Origin: Tessaracoccus flavescens
GTDB lineage: Bacteria > Actinomycetota > Actinomycetes > Propionibacteriales > Propionibacteriaceae
Direction of reading: 5' to 3'
DNA: 13,176 bases
Assembly (NCBI GenBank): GCA_020741375.1
Contig: DYZF01000047.1
Span: forward strand, 1-13,176
Below, one piece after another: positions 6,496 through 13,176 of the stretch; positions within the stretch are counted from its first letter, which is position 1; each line of letters begins with the position of its first letter. The translations under genes and the position numbers were made by a program. The notes beneath the pieces are model-generated. The model had not been told where the DNA came from and searched no databases. It saw only the letters and a program-made list of their open reading frames with translations.

Positions 6496-8232
6496 TCAGT
6501 CGCGCCACGACAGCGGCTTGTCGATGATGAGCTCCGGGTACACCGGCTGCCACATCGACTCGAACACCTGCTGCACTGGCGAGGTCAACGGCTTGTCCGC
6601 GACCCCGTCCTTCGCCGCCGCATTGGCGACGGCGACCGCGACGGTGGCCGACACGCGGCGCAGGTCGCGGATGCTGGGCAGCAGCGATTGTCCGGTTTGC
6701 GTGATCTCGACGAGCGACGCCACGGCTTCAGCTGCCGCCGCGATCATGCCGTCGGTCACCCGCGTGGCGCGGCACACGGCGACTCCCAAGCCCAAGCCGG
6801 GGAAGATCAGCGCGTTGTTCGCCTGAGCGATCTGGTAGGTGACCGTCTCCAGCGTAACCGGGCCGAAGGGCGACCCCGTCGCGATCAGGGCGCGGCCGTC
6901 GGTCCACTCAAGGATGTGCTGCGGGGTGGCCTCCGCCAGCGCCGTCGGGTTCGACAGCGGCATGACCAGCGGCTGCTCGACGTGCGCGGCCATCTCGCGG
7001 ATGATCGACTCCTTGAACGAGCCGCGCTGGCCAGACGTGCCGATGAGCACCGTCGGGTGGACGTTGCGGACGATGTCGGCGAGCCCGATATAGGCCGGGT
7101 TGTCCAGCGTCCAGTCGTCGGTCTCCGCCTGGCGGCGGGCGTAGGGGCGCTGGAAATCGCGGAACCGCAGCGCCGGCTCGTCGGAGACCAGGCCGCGACT
7201 GGTGGTCACCCAGAAGCGGCTGCGCGCGTCCTCGGGGGAGAGGCCCTGCTTAATCAGCAGGTCCACCAAGAGATCCGCGATGCCGATGCCGGCGGTGCCG
7301 GCGCCGTGGATGACGAAGCGCTGATCGGCCAACGATTCGCCCTTGGACTTGACGCCGGACAGGACGGCGCTGGCGACGACGGCGGCGGTGCCCTGGACGT
7401 CGTCGTTGAACGTGCACACCTGATCCCGGTAGCGGTTGAGGATGCGGTGGGCGTTGTCAGCGCCGAAATCCTCCCAGTGGATCATGGCGTGCGGGAAGGC
7501 CTTGGTGGCCGCTTGGACGAAGGCCTCGACGAATTCGTCGTAGCTCTCGCCGCGGACGCGGGCGTGCCGCAGGCCGAGGTAGAGGTCGTCGTTGAGCAGC
7601 TTGAGGTTGTCGGTGCCCACGTCGAGGACGATCGGCAGCATGCGATCGGGGTCGAGGCCGGCGGCCGCCGTGTACAGCGACTTCTTGCCGAGGCAGATCT
7701 GGATGCCGCCGACGCCCTGATCACCGATGCCGAGGATGCCCTCGGAATCGGTGACGATGATGAGATCGATGTCTTCCGGGCCACGGTTGGTGGCGGCGAG
7801 TGAGCGCTCGATCGCTTCCGGATCGTCGATGGAGAGGAACACGCCGTTGATCGGCTGGTACCAGAGGCTGAACTCCTGGATCGCCTCCCCGATCGTGGGG
7901 GTGTAGACGATCGGCATGATCTCGTCGAGGTGTTCGCTCAGCAGCCGGTAGAACAGGACGGTGTTGCGCTCGCGCAGGCCAGACAGGTAGGAGAACTTGT
8001 CCAGGTTGTCGCCGGCGCGCAGGAAGCGGCTGTAGGTGCGGTGGAGTTGGCCCTCGAGCGGCGTGATCCGGTCCGGCAGCAGGCCCACGAGCCCCAGTTC
8101 CTCGCGCTGCTCGTCGGTGAACGCGGTGCCACGGTTCAGGCGTGGGATGCGCATGATCTCGCTACCGCGAGCACGCACCTTGATCCGTGAACCGTGGCTA
8201 CCGGGGATGATCTCGTACGAGGGCTGAGGCAT
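6496..8232 (-). CDS. maeA: NAD-dependent malic enzyme (SfcA/MaeA type)
   Basis: Decarboxylates L-malate to pyruvate with reduction of a nicotinamide cofactor, linking the TCA cycle to pyruvate metabolism. The 578-residue length and motif order match the large malic enzyme family. They are: YTPTIGEA with catalytic Tyr110; VTDSEGILGIGDQGVGG at 160-176; LGKKSLY with catalytic Lys183; the metal site WEDFG with Glu254 and Asp255; FNDDVQGTAAV at 275-285; and the Rossmann loop HGAGTAGIGIA at 309-319. The C-terminal part carries LSNPT and the ATGSPF segment. NAD rather than NADP preference is inferred from the SfcA-like architecture. The ATG at 8232 has no Shine-Dalgarno, but TAGGCT ends 7 bases before it, suggesting leaderless expression from its own promoter inside the 42-base gap after the reductase gene. 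Confidence 0.95.
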   Translation of the reverse strand: MPQPSYEIIPGSHGSRIKVRARGSEIMRIPRLNRGTAFTDEQREELGLVGLLPDRITPLEGQLHRTYSRFLRAGDNLDKFSYLSGLRERNTVLFYRLLSEHLDEIMPIVYTPTIGEAIQEFSLWYQPINGVFLSIDDPEAIERSLAATNRGPEDIDLIIVTDSEGILGIGDQGVGGIQICLGKKSLYTAAAGLDPDRMLPIVLDVGTDNLKLLNDDLYLGLRHARVRGESYDEFVEAFVQAATKAFPHAMIHWEDFGADNAHRILNRYRDQVCTFNDDVQGTAAVVASAVLSGVKSKGESLADQRFVIHGAGTAGIGIADLLVDLLIKQGLSPEDARSRFWVTTSRGLVSDEPALRFRDFQRPYARRQAETDDWTLDNPAYIGLADIVRNVHPTVLIGTSGQRGSFKESIIREMAAHVEQPLVMPLSNPTALAEATPQHILEWTDGRALIATGSPFGPVTLETVTYQIAQANNALIFPGLGLGVAVCRATRVTDGMIAAAAEAVASLVEITQTGQSLLPSIRDLRRVSATVAVAVANAAAKDGVADKPLTSPVQQVFESMWQPVYPELIIDKPLSWRD

Positions 8233-8239
8233 GGGGCTA

Positions 8240-8245
8240 AGCCTA
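8240..8245 (-). promoter_or_regulatory. -10 box of the malic enzyme gene (leaderless)
   Basis: TAGGCT on the minus strand, preceded by GGA, is a typical actinobacterial -10 sequence. It ends 7 bases before the ATG, placing the transcription start on or beside the A. A poor TTCCGA lies 16 bases upstream as a possible -35. Confidence 0.5.
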
Positions 8246-8274
8246 TCCCTCAGCGGGGTGGTCGGAAGCGGGTG

Positions 8275-9231
8275 TTAGCCCCTGCCGTGCGGGGTCTCCC
8301 ACACGCTGAGATCGGGCCCGCCGGGGATGATGCTGAGCGGGTTCAGATCGGTGTGCACCACGTAGTAGTGCGCCTTGATCTCGTCGGCCCGGACGTTGTT
8401 GCCGAAGCCCGGCGTCTGGTACAGATCCCGCGCGTAGCCCCAGAGGTTGGGCATCTCGGTGAGCTTGTTGCGGTTGGTCTTGAAGTGGCCGTGGTAGACG
8501 GCGTCGAACCGCACGAGCGTCGTGAAGAGGCGGATGTCGGCCTCGGTGATGGAATCGCCCATGAGGTAGCGCTTTTCGCCCAAGCGCTCCTCGAGCCAAT
8601 CCATGGCGGTCCACAGGCGCTCGTAGGCGGCGTCGTAGGCCTCCTGGGAGCCGGCGAAGCCACAGCGGTAGACGCCGTTGTTCACCTCGGTGTAGATCCG
8701 CTGCATAACCTCCTCCATCTCCTCGCGGACGTCGTCCGGCCACAGGTTGGGGGCGCCGTCCTTGTGGAAGTCCTTCCACTGGAAGTACAGGTCTTCGGTG
8801 ATCTGGGGGAAGTTGTTGGTGACCACTTCGCCGGTGCGCTCGTCGACGATGGCCGGGACGGTGATCCCGCGGGGGTAGCCGGGGATGCGCTTCTCGTACG
8901 CCTCCTTGAGCTTGGCGATGCCGAGCACCGGATCGACGCCGCCCTCATCGAGGTCGAAGGTCCAGGAGTCCGCGTCGTGAGTGGGGCCGGGGTTGCCCAT
9001 GGAGATCACGTCCTGCAGGCCCAGCAGGTCGCGGACGATGATGGAGCGATTGGCCCAGGGGCAGGCGTAGGCGGCGATGAGGCGGTAACGGTTCGGCTCG
9101 ACGGGGTAGTCGTCGGTGCCTTCGCGCGGCTCGGCCATGATCCGCGTCTCGATGTAGCGGGAATCGCGGGTGTACTCCTTGCCCTTGGAGGAGTAGACGC
9201 CGCCCTTGGAATGTTCTTCTTGCTCGCTCAT
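8275..9231 (-). CDS. Glutathionyl-hydroquinone reductase-type protein (YqjG/ECM4 family)
   Basis: A glutathione-transferase-fold oxidoreductase. Characterised relatives use a catalytic cysteine to remove thiol adducts from hydroquinones; in an actinobacterium the thiol would probably be mycothiol. The 318-residue length fits the family. The thioredoxin-like N-terminal half has ACPWANR with catalytic Cys57 and the cis-proline segment TVP at 124-126. The family blocks NNGVYRCGFA (184-193) and YLMGDSITEADIRLFTTLVRFD, and the terminal HYY motif near 288-290, are all present. The ATG at 9231 is chosen because the SEQEEH N-terminus follows a promoter with TATGGT six bases upstream. The nearby GGAG is only two bases from the ATG, too close for a normal Shine-Dalgarno. 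A perfect palindrome in the promoter suggests repression, plausibly by a quinone- or electrophile-sensing regulator. The malic enzyme gene follows 42 bases downstream. Confidence 0.92.
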   Translation of the reverse strand: MSEQEEHSKGGVYSSKGKEYTRDSRYIETRIMAEPREGTDDYPVEPNRYRLIAAYACPWANRSIIVRDLLGLQDVISMGNPGPTHDADSWTFDLDEGGVDPVLGIAKLKEAYEKRIPGYPRGITVPAIVDERTGEVVTNNFPQITEDLYFQWKDFHKDGAPNLWPDDVREEMEEVMQRIYTEVNNGVYRCGFAGSQEAYDAAYERLWTAMDWLEERLGEKRYLMGDSITEADIRLFTTLVRFDAVYHGHFKTNRNKLTEMPNLWGYARDLYQTPGFGNNVRADEIKAHYYVVHTDLNPLSIIPGGPDLSVWETPHGRG

Positions 9232-9237
9232 GACTCC

Positions 9238-9266
9238 ACCATAGTTGAGATTTCAACTTATTTCTA
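9238..9266 (-). promoter_or_regulatory. Promoter of the reductase gene
   Basis: On the minus strand a -35-like TAGAAA (9266-9261) and a -10 TATGGT (9243-9238) are separated by exactly 17 bases, with the ATG six bases after the -10. The region is AT-rich against a GC-rich background. The -35 box overlaps the stop codon of the upstream gene. Confidence 0.55.
9243..9258. promoter_or_regulatory. Palindromic operator inside the reductase promoter
   Basis: AGTTGA (9243-9248) and TCAACT (9253-9258) are perfect reverse complements around GATT. The 16-base palindrome fills the spacer between the -35 and -10 boxes, the classic position for a repressor. Size and A/T-rich half-sites resemble operators of MarR-type regulators, which often control thiol or quinone detoxification genes. 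No regulator gene is present in the window, so the repressor class is inference. Confidence 0.6.
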
Positions 9267-10079
9267 GTGGGTGAGGGCTTTCCGGGTCGCCTCTTCCGTG
9301 GGGAGATAGTGCAGCGCCAGCGACTTCAGGAGGCGGATCACCTGCGCCTGGGCGGCGCGGCGTTCGCCGTCGGTGGTGGCGCTGACCGCCAAGCGAGCCG
9401 CTCCGGCAGCGCGCCGCGCCTCGGCCCTCGCCGTCGCCGGCAGGTGGTCCAAACCGACGGTTTCAGCATGGGCGCGTGCCGTGTCGAAGGCGAGCTTGAG
9501 GGCTCCGGCCAACCGGACCACCTCGTCCTCGCTGGCGTGCTCGGCGCCTAGGTCGTTCCAGACCGCGAGCGCGTTGTCGAAGGTGCGGGTGGTGGGCACG
9601 GTGGAATCGAAGAGCGCCGACTGTTCGATGCGGTAGGCGACGTCGGCGAGCATGCGCCCGTAGGTGGCCTTGACGTCGTCGGCCATCGCGAGGGCGCCTT
9701 GGAGCCGGGTGGAAGCGGGTGGCCCGCCGTCCGTCAGTTCCTTGAAGCTCAGCACCCCGTCGCCCTGCGGGATCTGGGGCGGGCCGAAGCGGGGCCACGT
9801 CGGATCGGGGATGCGCACGATTCGACGCGGTGCGAGCCCCAAGGAGATGCAGGCCGCGGAGATCGGGAGGTAATCGGGCAGGTACTCAGTGCGTCGCCGC
9901 GGGAGACCGAAGGTGGCGTAGCTGGTGACCAGCCTGACGTCCGGCGCGCGGCGGGCGGCCGCCGGTGGCAGTGAGATCGACGCGACCAGCGCCCTCCCTG
10001 CGGCGTCCTCGGCGTAGCAGCTGGTGCCCCACAGTTCGCGCAATGGGGTCTCGGGCGGGATCGGGCTCCACGGGATCAT
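9264..10079 (-). CDS. Unrecognised 271-residue protein, paralog of upstream neighbour
   Basis: I do not recognise the family. The protein starts MIPWSPIPPE at the ATG 10079, whose first bases overlap the TGA of the upstream gene (ATGA, 4-base overlap), implying translational coupling. The frame stays open much further upstream, but that part is the shadow of the neighbour. Residues 1-140 form a unique N-terminal region rich in proline and arginine, with LVTSYATFG and YLPDYLPISAACISLG and no clear signal peptide or membrane helix. Residues 141-260 are alpha-helical and clearly homologous to the C-terminus of the preceding protein. Shared blocks are YRIE.SALFD, AFD.AR..AE..GLDHLP.TAR, RRAA.AA and SLAL.YLP. 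This looks like an old duplication of one domain fused to different N-termini. The two proteins are probably expressed together and may form a hetero-oligomer through the shared domain. Confidence 0.85.
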   Translation of the reverse strand: MIPWSPIPPETPLRELWGTSCYAEDAAGRALVASISLPPAAARRAPDVRLVTSYATFGLPRRRTEYLPDYLPISAACISLGLAPRRIVRIPDPTWPRFGPPQIPQGDGVLSFKELTDGGPPASTRLQGALAMADDVKATYGRMLADVAYRIEQSALFDSTVPTTRTFDNALAVWNDLGAEHASEDEVVRLAGALKLAFDTARAHAETVGLDHLPATARAEARRAAGAARLAVSATTDGERRAAQAQVIRLLKSLALHYLPTEEATRKALTH

Positions 10080-11074
10080 CGCGGCTCGATCTGCTTGCGC
10101 TGCCCGATGAGGGTGGGGGTGGTGGGGTCGACGGGCGGCAGGTAGTACAGCGCCAACGAGCCCAGGATCTCGGCGACGCGGCGTCGGGCGGCCTCGCGCT
10201 CGCCCTCGGACTCGGCATGCAGCGCGGTGTGGGCTGCCCGAGCCGCGCGACGGCCCGAATCGCGGGCGGTCTCCGGCAAGTGGTCGAGGCCTAGTTCCTC
10301 GGCCCGGGTGCGCGCTGCGTCGAAGGCCGCCTCCACCTCTGTGGCCAGTTCGTCGGGGTTGGGGGCCATCTCGTCCCACGCCAGCAGCGCCAGTTCGAAG
10401 CGCTGCGTCTCCGGTACCGCCGCGTCGAAGAGGGCCGAGTTCTCGATCCGGTAGACGATGTCGTCGCGCAGCGCTCCGAAGCGCTCCTTCACGAGATCGA
10501 CGCGGCTGCGGGGCGACAGGCCCCGTGGGTCGGCGACGGTGTCGTCGATCGCCAGATTGGCGTAGACGCCGCTGGCGAAGACCTCGCGGTTCTGATCGAA
10601 GACGCGCGGCGGAGTGGTGCCGGAATGGAACCGCTTCGGGGCCAGAAGCGCGAAGCCGGTGACGGCGCCGATGACCACCCCGGTGAGGATGAGCTCCGGC
10701 GCGGACAGAATGACACCCATCACGAGCATGGTCAGCAGGGTCAGGGTGAGGGGGAGGACGGCGCTGCGGGCGGTTTGGTTGCCCAGGTTCGTCACCTTGG
10801 GGGCGACGGCGGCCCGGTCCGGCCGCACGTGGGCGAGCCCGAGGACGGCTTCGCTGACGGTGAGATCCGCCGGGAGTAGCGCCTCTGCTGGGCGTTCGAG
10901 CTTCTCGTGCGCCATGTCGCTGTAGATGACGCGGACGTGGCCGTCGCCGCGGACCTTGCCGATGTGGAGGAGCGCCGTGGTCGCCCGGTTCAGATCCCCC
11001 TGTCCGCCGACGGCGATGGTTTTGCCGGCCCAGTCGCCGAGCGTGGAGCGCAGCGGGACGGGAGGCCAAGTCAT
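10076..11074 (-). CDS. Unrecognised 332-residue membrane protein with duplicated C-terminal domain
   Basis: The family is unknown to me. The N-terminal region (about 1-100) looks soluble, with GKTIAVGGQGDLNRA and a segment VRVIYSDMAHEKLE. It is followed by two closely spaced hydrophobic helices at about 104-122 and 125-145. A basic stretch (PKRFH) after the second suggests a hairpin with both ends in the cytoplasm. Residues about 198-313 form the charged helical domain that recurs in the next gene. The short tail QRKQIEPR ends at the TGA overlapping the next ATG. The ATG at 11074 lies 9 bases after the helicase stop without a Shine-Dalgarno. TAGCCT, overlapping that stop codon, lies six bases upstream and may be a leaderless -10. 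The spacing says it belongs with the helicase and the 271-residue paralog, but no function can be assigned. Confidence 0.85.
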   Translation of the reverse strand: MTWPPVPLRSTLGDWAGKTIAVGGQGDLNRATTALLHIGKVRGDGHVRVIYSDMAHEKLERPAEALLPADLTVSEAVLGLAHVRPDRAAVAPKVTNLGNQTARSAVLPLTLTLLTMLVMGVILSAPELILTGVVIGAVTGFALLAPKRFHSGTTPPRVFDQNREVFASGVYANLAIDDTVADPRGLSPRSRVDLVKERFGALRDDIVYRIENSALFDAAVPETQRFELALLAWDEMAPNPDELATEVEAAFDAARTRAEELGLDHLPETARDSGRRAARAAHTALHAESEGEREAARRRVAEILGSLALYYLPPVDPTTPTLIGQRKQIEPR

Positions 11075-11080
11075 ACGTTC

Positions 11081-11086
11081 AGGCTA
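11081..11086 (-). promoter_or_regulatory. Candidate -10 box overlapping the helicase stop codon
   Basis: TAGCCT on the minus strand begins with the TAG stop of the helicase gene and ends six bases before the next ATG. The pattern matches the other leaderless candidates here. It could allow the two paralogs to be transcribed independently of the helicase. Chance is possible because every TAG stop supplies half of the motif. Confidence 0.35.
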
Positions 11087-12835
11087 GCGGGCGAGCCAGG
11101 TGCGGACCGCCCGGACTCGGGCATCCACCTGCTCTTGGGTGGCCTTGGCCAGATTGGGGCCGCCGCACTCGCGTCGCAGGTCGGCGTGGACGTGGCTGTG
11201 GGGGACGCCCTTGTGACGGGCGTATTGCGACACCAAGGAGTTCAGTTCCTTGCGCTTGCTCGCGAGCGCCCGGTGCAGCGCCACCTCGGGCTCGGCCTTG
11301 CGGTCCTGACGCTCACGGCGCCGGAGCTGGCGACGCTGGCGCTCCGCCAGCAGCACGCTCACCTGAGCCGGCTCCAGGAGGCCCGGCAGGCCGAGGTAGT
11401 CCGCCTCGTCGTCGGAGGTGGGCTCGGCGTGCATGCCGAACGCCTGCGCGTCGAAGAGAACGTGATCGAACGTGGCCTGTGAATCGAGTGCCTCGAACTC
11501 GCCGAGCAGGTCGTCGGCCGCGCTCTCGCTGCGGTTCGCCTGCTCGATGAGTGCCTCGGTTTCGGCCCAGATGTCCGTCTCGTCGGATTTCGGCTTGCCG
11601 AGGACGTGGTCGCGTTGGCGCTCGATGGTGGCGGCGTGCGCGAGCAGGACGGGCACCGTCGGGAGGAAGACTGTGGCCACTTCGCCGCGACGGCGGCTGC
11701 GCACGAAGCGACCCACCGCCTGCTGGAAGAACAGGGGAGTGGAGGTGGCGGTTGCGTACACGCCCACGGCTAGGCGGGGCACGTCGACGCCCTCGGACAC
11801 CATGCGCACTGCCACCATCCAACGGTCTTCGGACGCCGAGAACTCCTCGATCTTCGAGTTGGCCTTGGCGTCGTCGGAGAGGACGACGGCGGGCTTGGTG
11901 CCCGTCAGTTGCGTGAGGATGCGGGCGTAGGCCCGGGCGGTGGTCTGGTTGGTGGCGATGACGAGCCCGCCGGCATCGGGCACATGGCGGCGCACCTCGC
12001 TCAGCCGCTTGTCCGCCGCGCGCAGCACCGCAGGGATCCACTCACCGGTCGGGGCCAGCGCCGTGCGCCAGGCGTGGGCTGTGAGATCCTTCGTCATGGG
12101 GACGCCGAGGTCTGCCTCGAGCTCGTCGCCGGCCTTGGTGCGCCAGCGCATCGCGCCGCCGTAGTTCATGAACAGCACCGGCCGCACGACGTGGTCCGAC
12201 AACGCCTCGGTGTAGCCGTAGGTATAGTCCGCCCGCGACTGCTTCACGCCCGGAGCGATCTCTTCGTACTCGACGAAGGGGATCGGGTTGTCGTCGGAGC
12301 GGAATGGGGTGCCGGTCAGGGACAGGCGCCGGGCGGCGTGGGTGAACGCGTAGGTGATGGCTTCGCCCCAGCTCTTGGAATCGCCCGCGTGGTGGATCTC
12401 GTCGAAGATCACCAGCGTCTCCTTGGAGTGCATCAGCGCTTCGTAGACGTAACTGCGCACCGCCACGCCGGCATAGGTGACGGCTGAGCCGTGGAACTCC
12501 TTGGAGCGACCGCGGCGGGAGGCCCCGCCGATGCCCGGATCCAGTTGGATGCCCACTCGCGCGGCGGCGTCGGCCCACTGCACCTTCAGATGTTCGGTGG
12601 GGGTGACCACGACGACGCGGCGCACAACTCGCTGCTGCAGCAGCGTCAGCGCCACGCGCAGCGCGAAGGTGGTTTTGCCGGCGCCGGGGGTGGCGACGCA
12701 GAGGAAATCGCGAGGTTGGTCCTCCTCGTACTGCGCCAGCGCGGCCTCCTGCCAAGCACGCAGCGACGACGCCGTACCCCACGCTGCGCGTTGCGGGAAC
12801 GCGGGGGAGAGATGCTCTAGGGCCGACGAGGACAC
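11084..12835 (-). CDS. SF2 DEAD/DEAH-box family helicase
   Basis: An ATP-driven superfamily 2 nucleic-acid helicase or translocase. Numbering from the GTG at 12835 (583 residues): a Q-like region (SSLRAWQEAALAQYEE) precedes Walker A TPGAGKTT (GAGKT at 51-55). Motif Ia is VVVTPTEHLKVQW, motif II is DEIH at 145-148 and motif III is LTGTP at 173-177. The C-terminal RecA-like domain has VRMVSEGVDVPRL (motif V) and QAVGRFVRSRR (motif VI) at about 372-382. The remaining tail is charged and helical (ERQRRQLRRRERQDRKAEPE) and ends in RTWLAR; a role in substrate binding is possible. The open frame also allows a TTG at 12895. I prefer the GTG because a good promoter sits just before it and codons 12836-12895 are less G/C-biased at third positions. 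No nuclease or methylase domain is visible. The two paralog genes follow after 9 bases. Confidence 0.9.
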   Translation of the reverse strand: MSSSALEHLSPAFPQRAAWGTASSLRAWQEAALAQYEEDQPRDFLCVATPGAGKTTFALRVALTLLQQRVVRRVVVVTPTEHLKVQWADAAARVGIQLDPGIGGASRRGRSKEFHGSAVTYAGVAVRSYVYEALMHSKETLVIFDEIHHAGDSKSWGEAITYAFTHAARRLSLTGTPFRSDDNPIPFVEYEEIAPGVKQSRADYTYGYTEALSDHVVRPVLFMNYGGAMRWRTKAGDELEADLGVPMTKDLTAHAWRTALAPTGEWIPAVLRAADKRLSEVRRHVPDAGGLVIATNQTTARAYARILTQLTGTKPAVVLSDDAKANSKIEEFSASEDRWMVAVRMVSEGVDVPRLAVGVYATATSTPLFFQQAVGRFVRSRRRGEVATVFLPTVPVLLAHAATIERQRDHVLGKPKSDETDIWAETEALIEQANRSESAADDLLGEFEALDSQATFDHVLFDAQAFGMHAEPTSDDEADYLGLPGLLEPAQVSVLLAERQRRQLRRRERQDRKAEPEVALHRALASKRKELNSLVSQYARHKGVPHSHVHADLRRECGGPNLAKATQEQVDARVRAVRTWLAR

Positions 12836-12843
12836 GGGGAGCG

Positions 12844-12872
12844 ACTTTAGCCAGCGAAACCGACCTTCCCAA
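12844..12872 (-). promoter_or_regulatory. Promoter of the helicase gene
   Basis: On the minus strand TTGGGA (12872-12867) and TAAAGT (12849-12844) are separated by 17 bases, and TAAAGT ends 8 bases before the GTG at 12835. This is the best -35/-10 pair among the leaderless candidates. It would make the TTG at 12895 lie upstream of the transcript. Confidence 0.5.
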
Positions 12873-12910
12873 ACGTCGGCGCGCCGGTTTGCCAACCCCG
12901 ATTCTGGGGA

Positions 12911-13176
12911 CTAGACGCCCTCCTCCAGGGCCGGCTCCTCGGCCAGCAGAGCGGCCTTGGCGGCGCTCACAACCCGCTCCAGATCGGCTGGTTCTTGGAT
13001 CTGGCGCTGCGCCGTCGAAACGATGCGGTCACGCTCTTGGCGGGCGACCGCCAGCACGTCCGGATCGCAGTTTTCCGTCACGATCGACAGCAGTCGCAGC
13101 AGGGCCACGTAGATGTCGGGCTCCTCGCCGGCATACCGGCGCACGCCGCCGACGAAACTCTGCAGCAATTCGCTGA
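12911..13176 (-). CDS. 3' end of a gene, possibly DUF2254-like membrane protein
   Basis: Only the last 88 or so codons are present. The frame is open to the right edge, and the apparent start at 13168 is a TTG leucine codon, probably internal. The visible part is helical and charged: LLQSFVGGVRRYAGEEPDIYV, a leucine-rich helix, a cysteine in TENCDP, then ARQERDRIVSTAQRQIQEP.DLERV. This pattern resembles the cytoplasmic C-terminal tail of DUF2254 membrane proteins, but that is from memory and unconfirmed. The stop is TAG at 12911-12913, 75 bases before the preferred helicase start. No convincing terminator separates them; CCCC/GGGG at 12896-12909 is only a 4-bp stem. Confidence 0.65.
   Translation of the reverse strand, partial: SELLQSFVGGVRRYAGEEPDIYVALLRLLSIVTENCDPDVLAVARQERDRIVSTAQRQIQEPADLERVVSAAKAALLAEEPALEEGV

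Noticed and set aside
6688..7803. A 371-codon plus-strand frame opposite the malic enzyme gene
   Set aside because: Low-information Asp/Glu/Ala/Val/Gly-rich antisense translation with no start signal; the malic enzyme motifs are unambiguous on the other strand.
9264..11069. One 601-codon minus-strand gene covering both unknown proteins
   Set aside because: Only its last 271 codons look like protein. The first 330 are an out-of-frame, Arg/Pro-rich reading of the 332-residue gene, and the ATGA overlap explains the junction.
12896..12909. CCCC-GGGG inverted repeat as terminator of the right-edge gene
   Set aside because: Four-base stem with a six-base loop and no U-tract; too weak to call.

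Overview
The window is a gene-dense, strongly GC-rich bacterial chromosome segment. Codon third positions are mostly G or C, spacers are short, and most starts lack a Shine-Dalgarno but have a TANNNT-type -10 box 6-9 bases upstream, as expected for leaderless actinobacterial genes. EF-Tu, GluRS, malic enzyme and the CPW-type reductase all fit an actinomycete. A Propionibacteriales-like host is my best guess, from general resemblance only. No mobile element, CRISPR array, tRNA or rRNA was seen.

Layout from left to right. (1) The 3' three quarters of tuf, ending in a very strong intrinsic terminator. (2) A 270-base gene-free stretch (897-1166) with a UUCG hairpin and a degenerate 20-base tandem repeat. 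(3) A minus-strand run reading from 4976 down to 1167: a PQQ/beta-propeller-like lipoprotein, a DUF4112 membrane protein and glnS. (4) A 55-base divergent promoter region, then gltX on the plus strand. (5) gltX converges with a minus-strand malic enzyme gene, which lies behind a glutathionyl-hydroquinone-reductase-type gene; the latter has a perfect palindrome between its -35 and -10 boxes. (6) A minus-strand cluster: an SF2 helicase, then two unrecognised proteins that share a paralogous C-terminal domain and are joined by an ATGA overlap. (7) At the right edge, the 3' end of a further minus-strand gene, possibly DUF2254-like.

Functionally, the left half is translation (EF-Tu, GlnRS, GluRS) with two envelope proteins of unknown role. 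The middle is central carbon and redox metabolism. The right part is the least explained: helicase, membrane-anchored paralog and soluble paralog are packed 9 and -4 bases apart. This is the best candidate for an undescribed module, but the sequence gives no direct evidence of its function.
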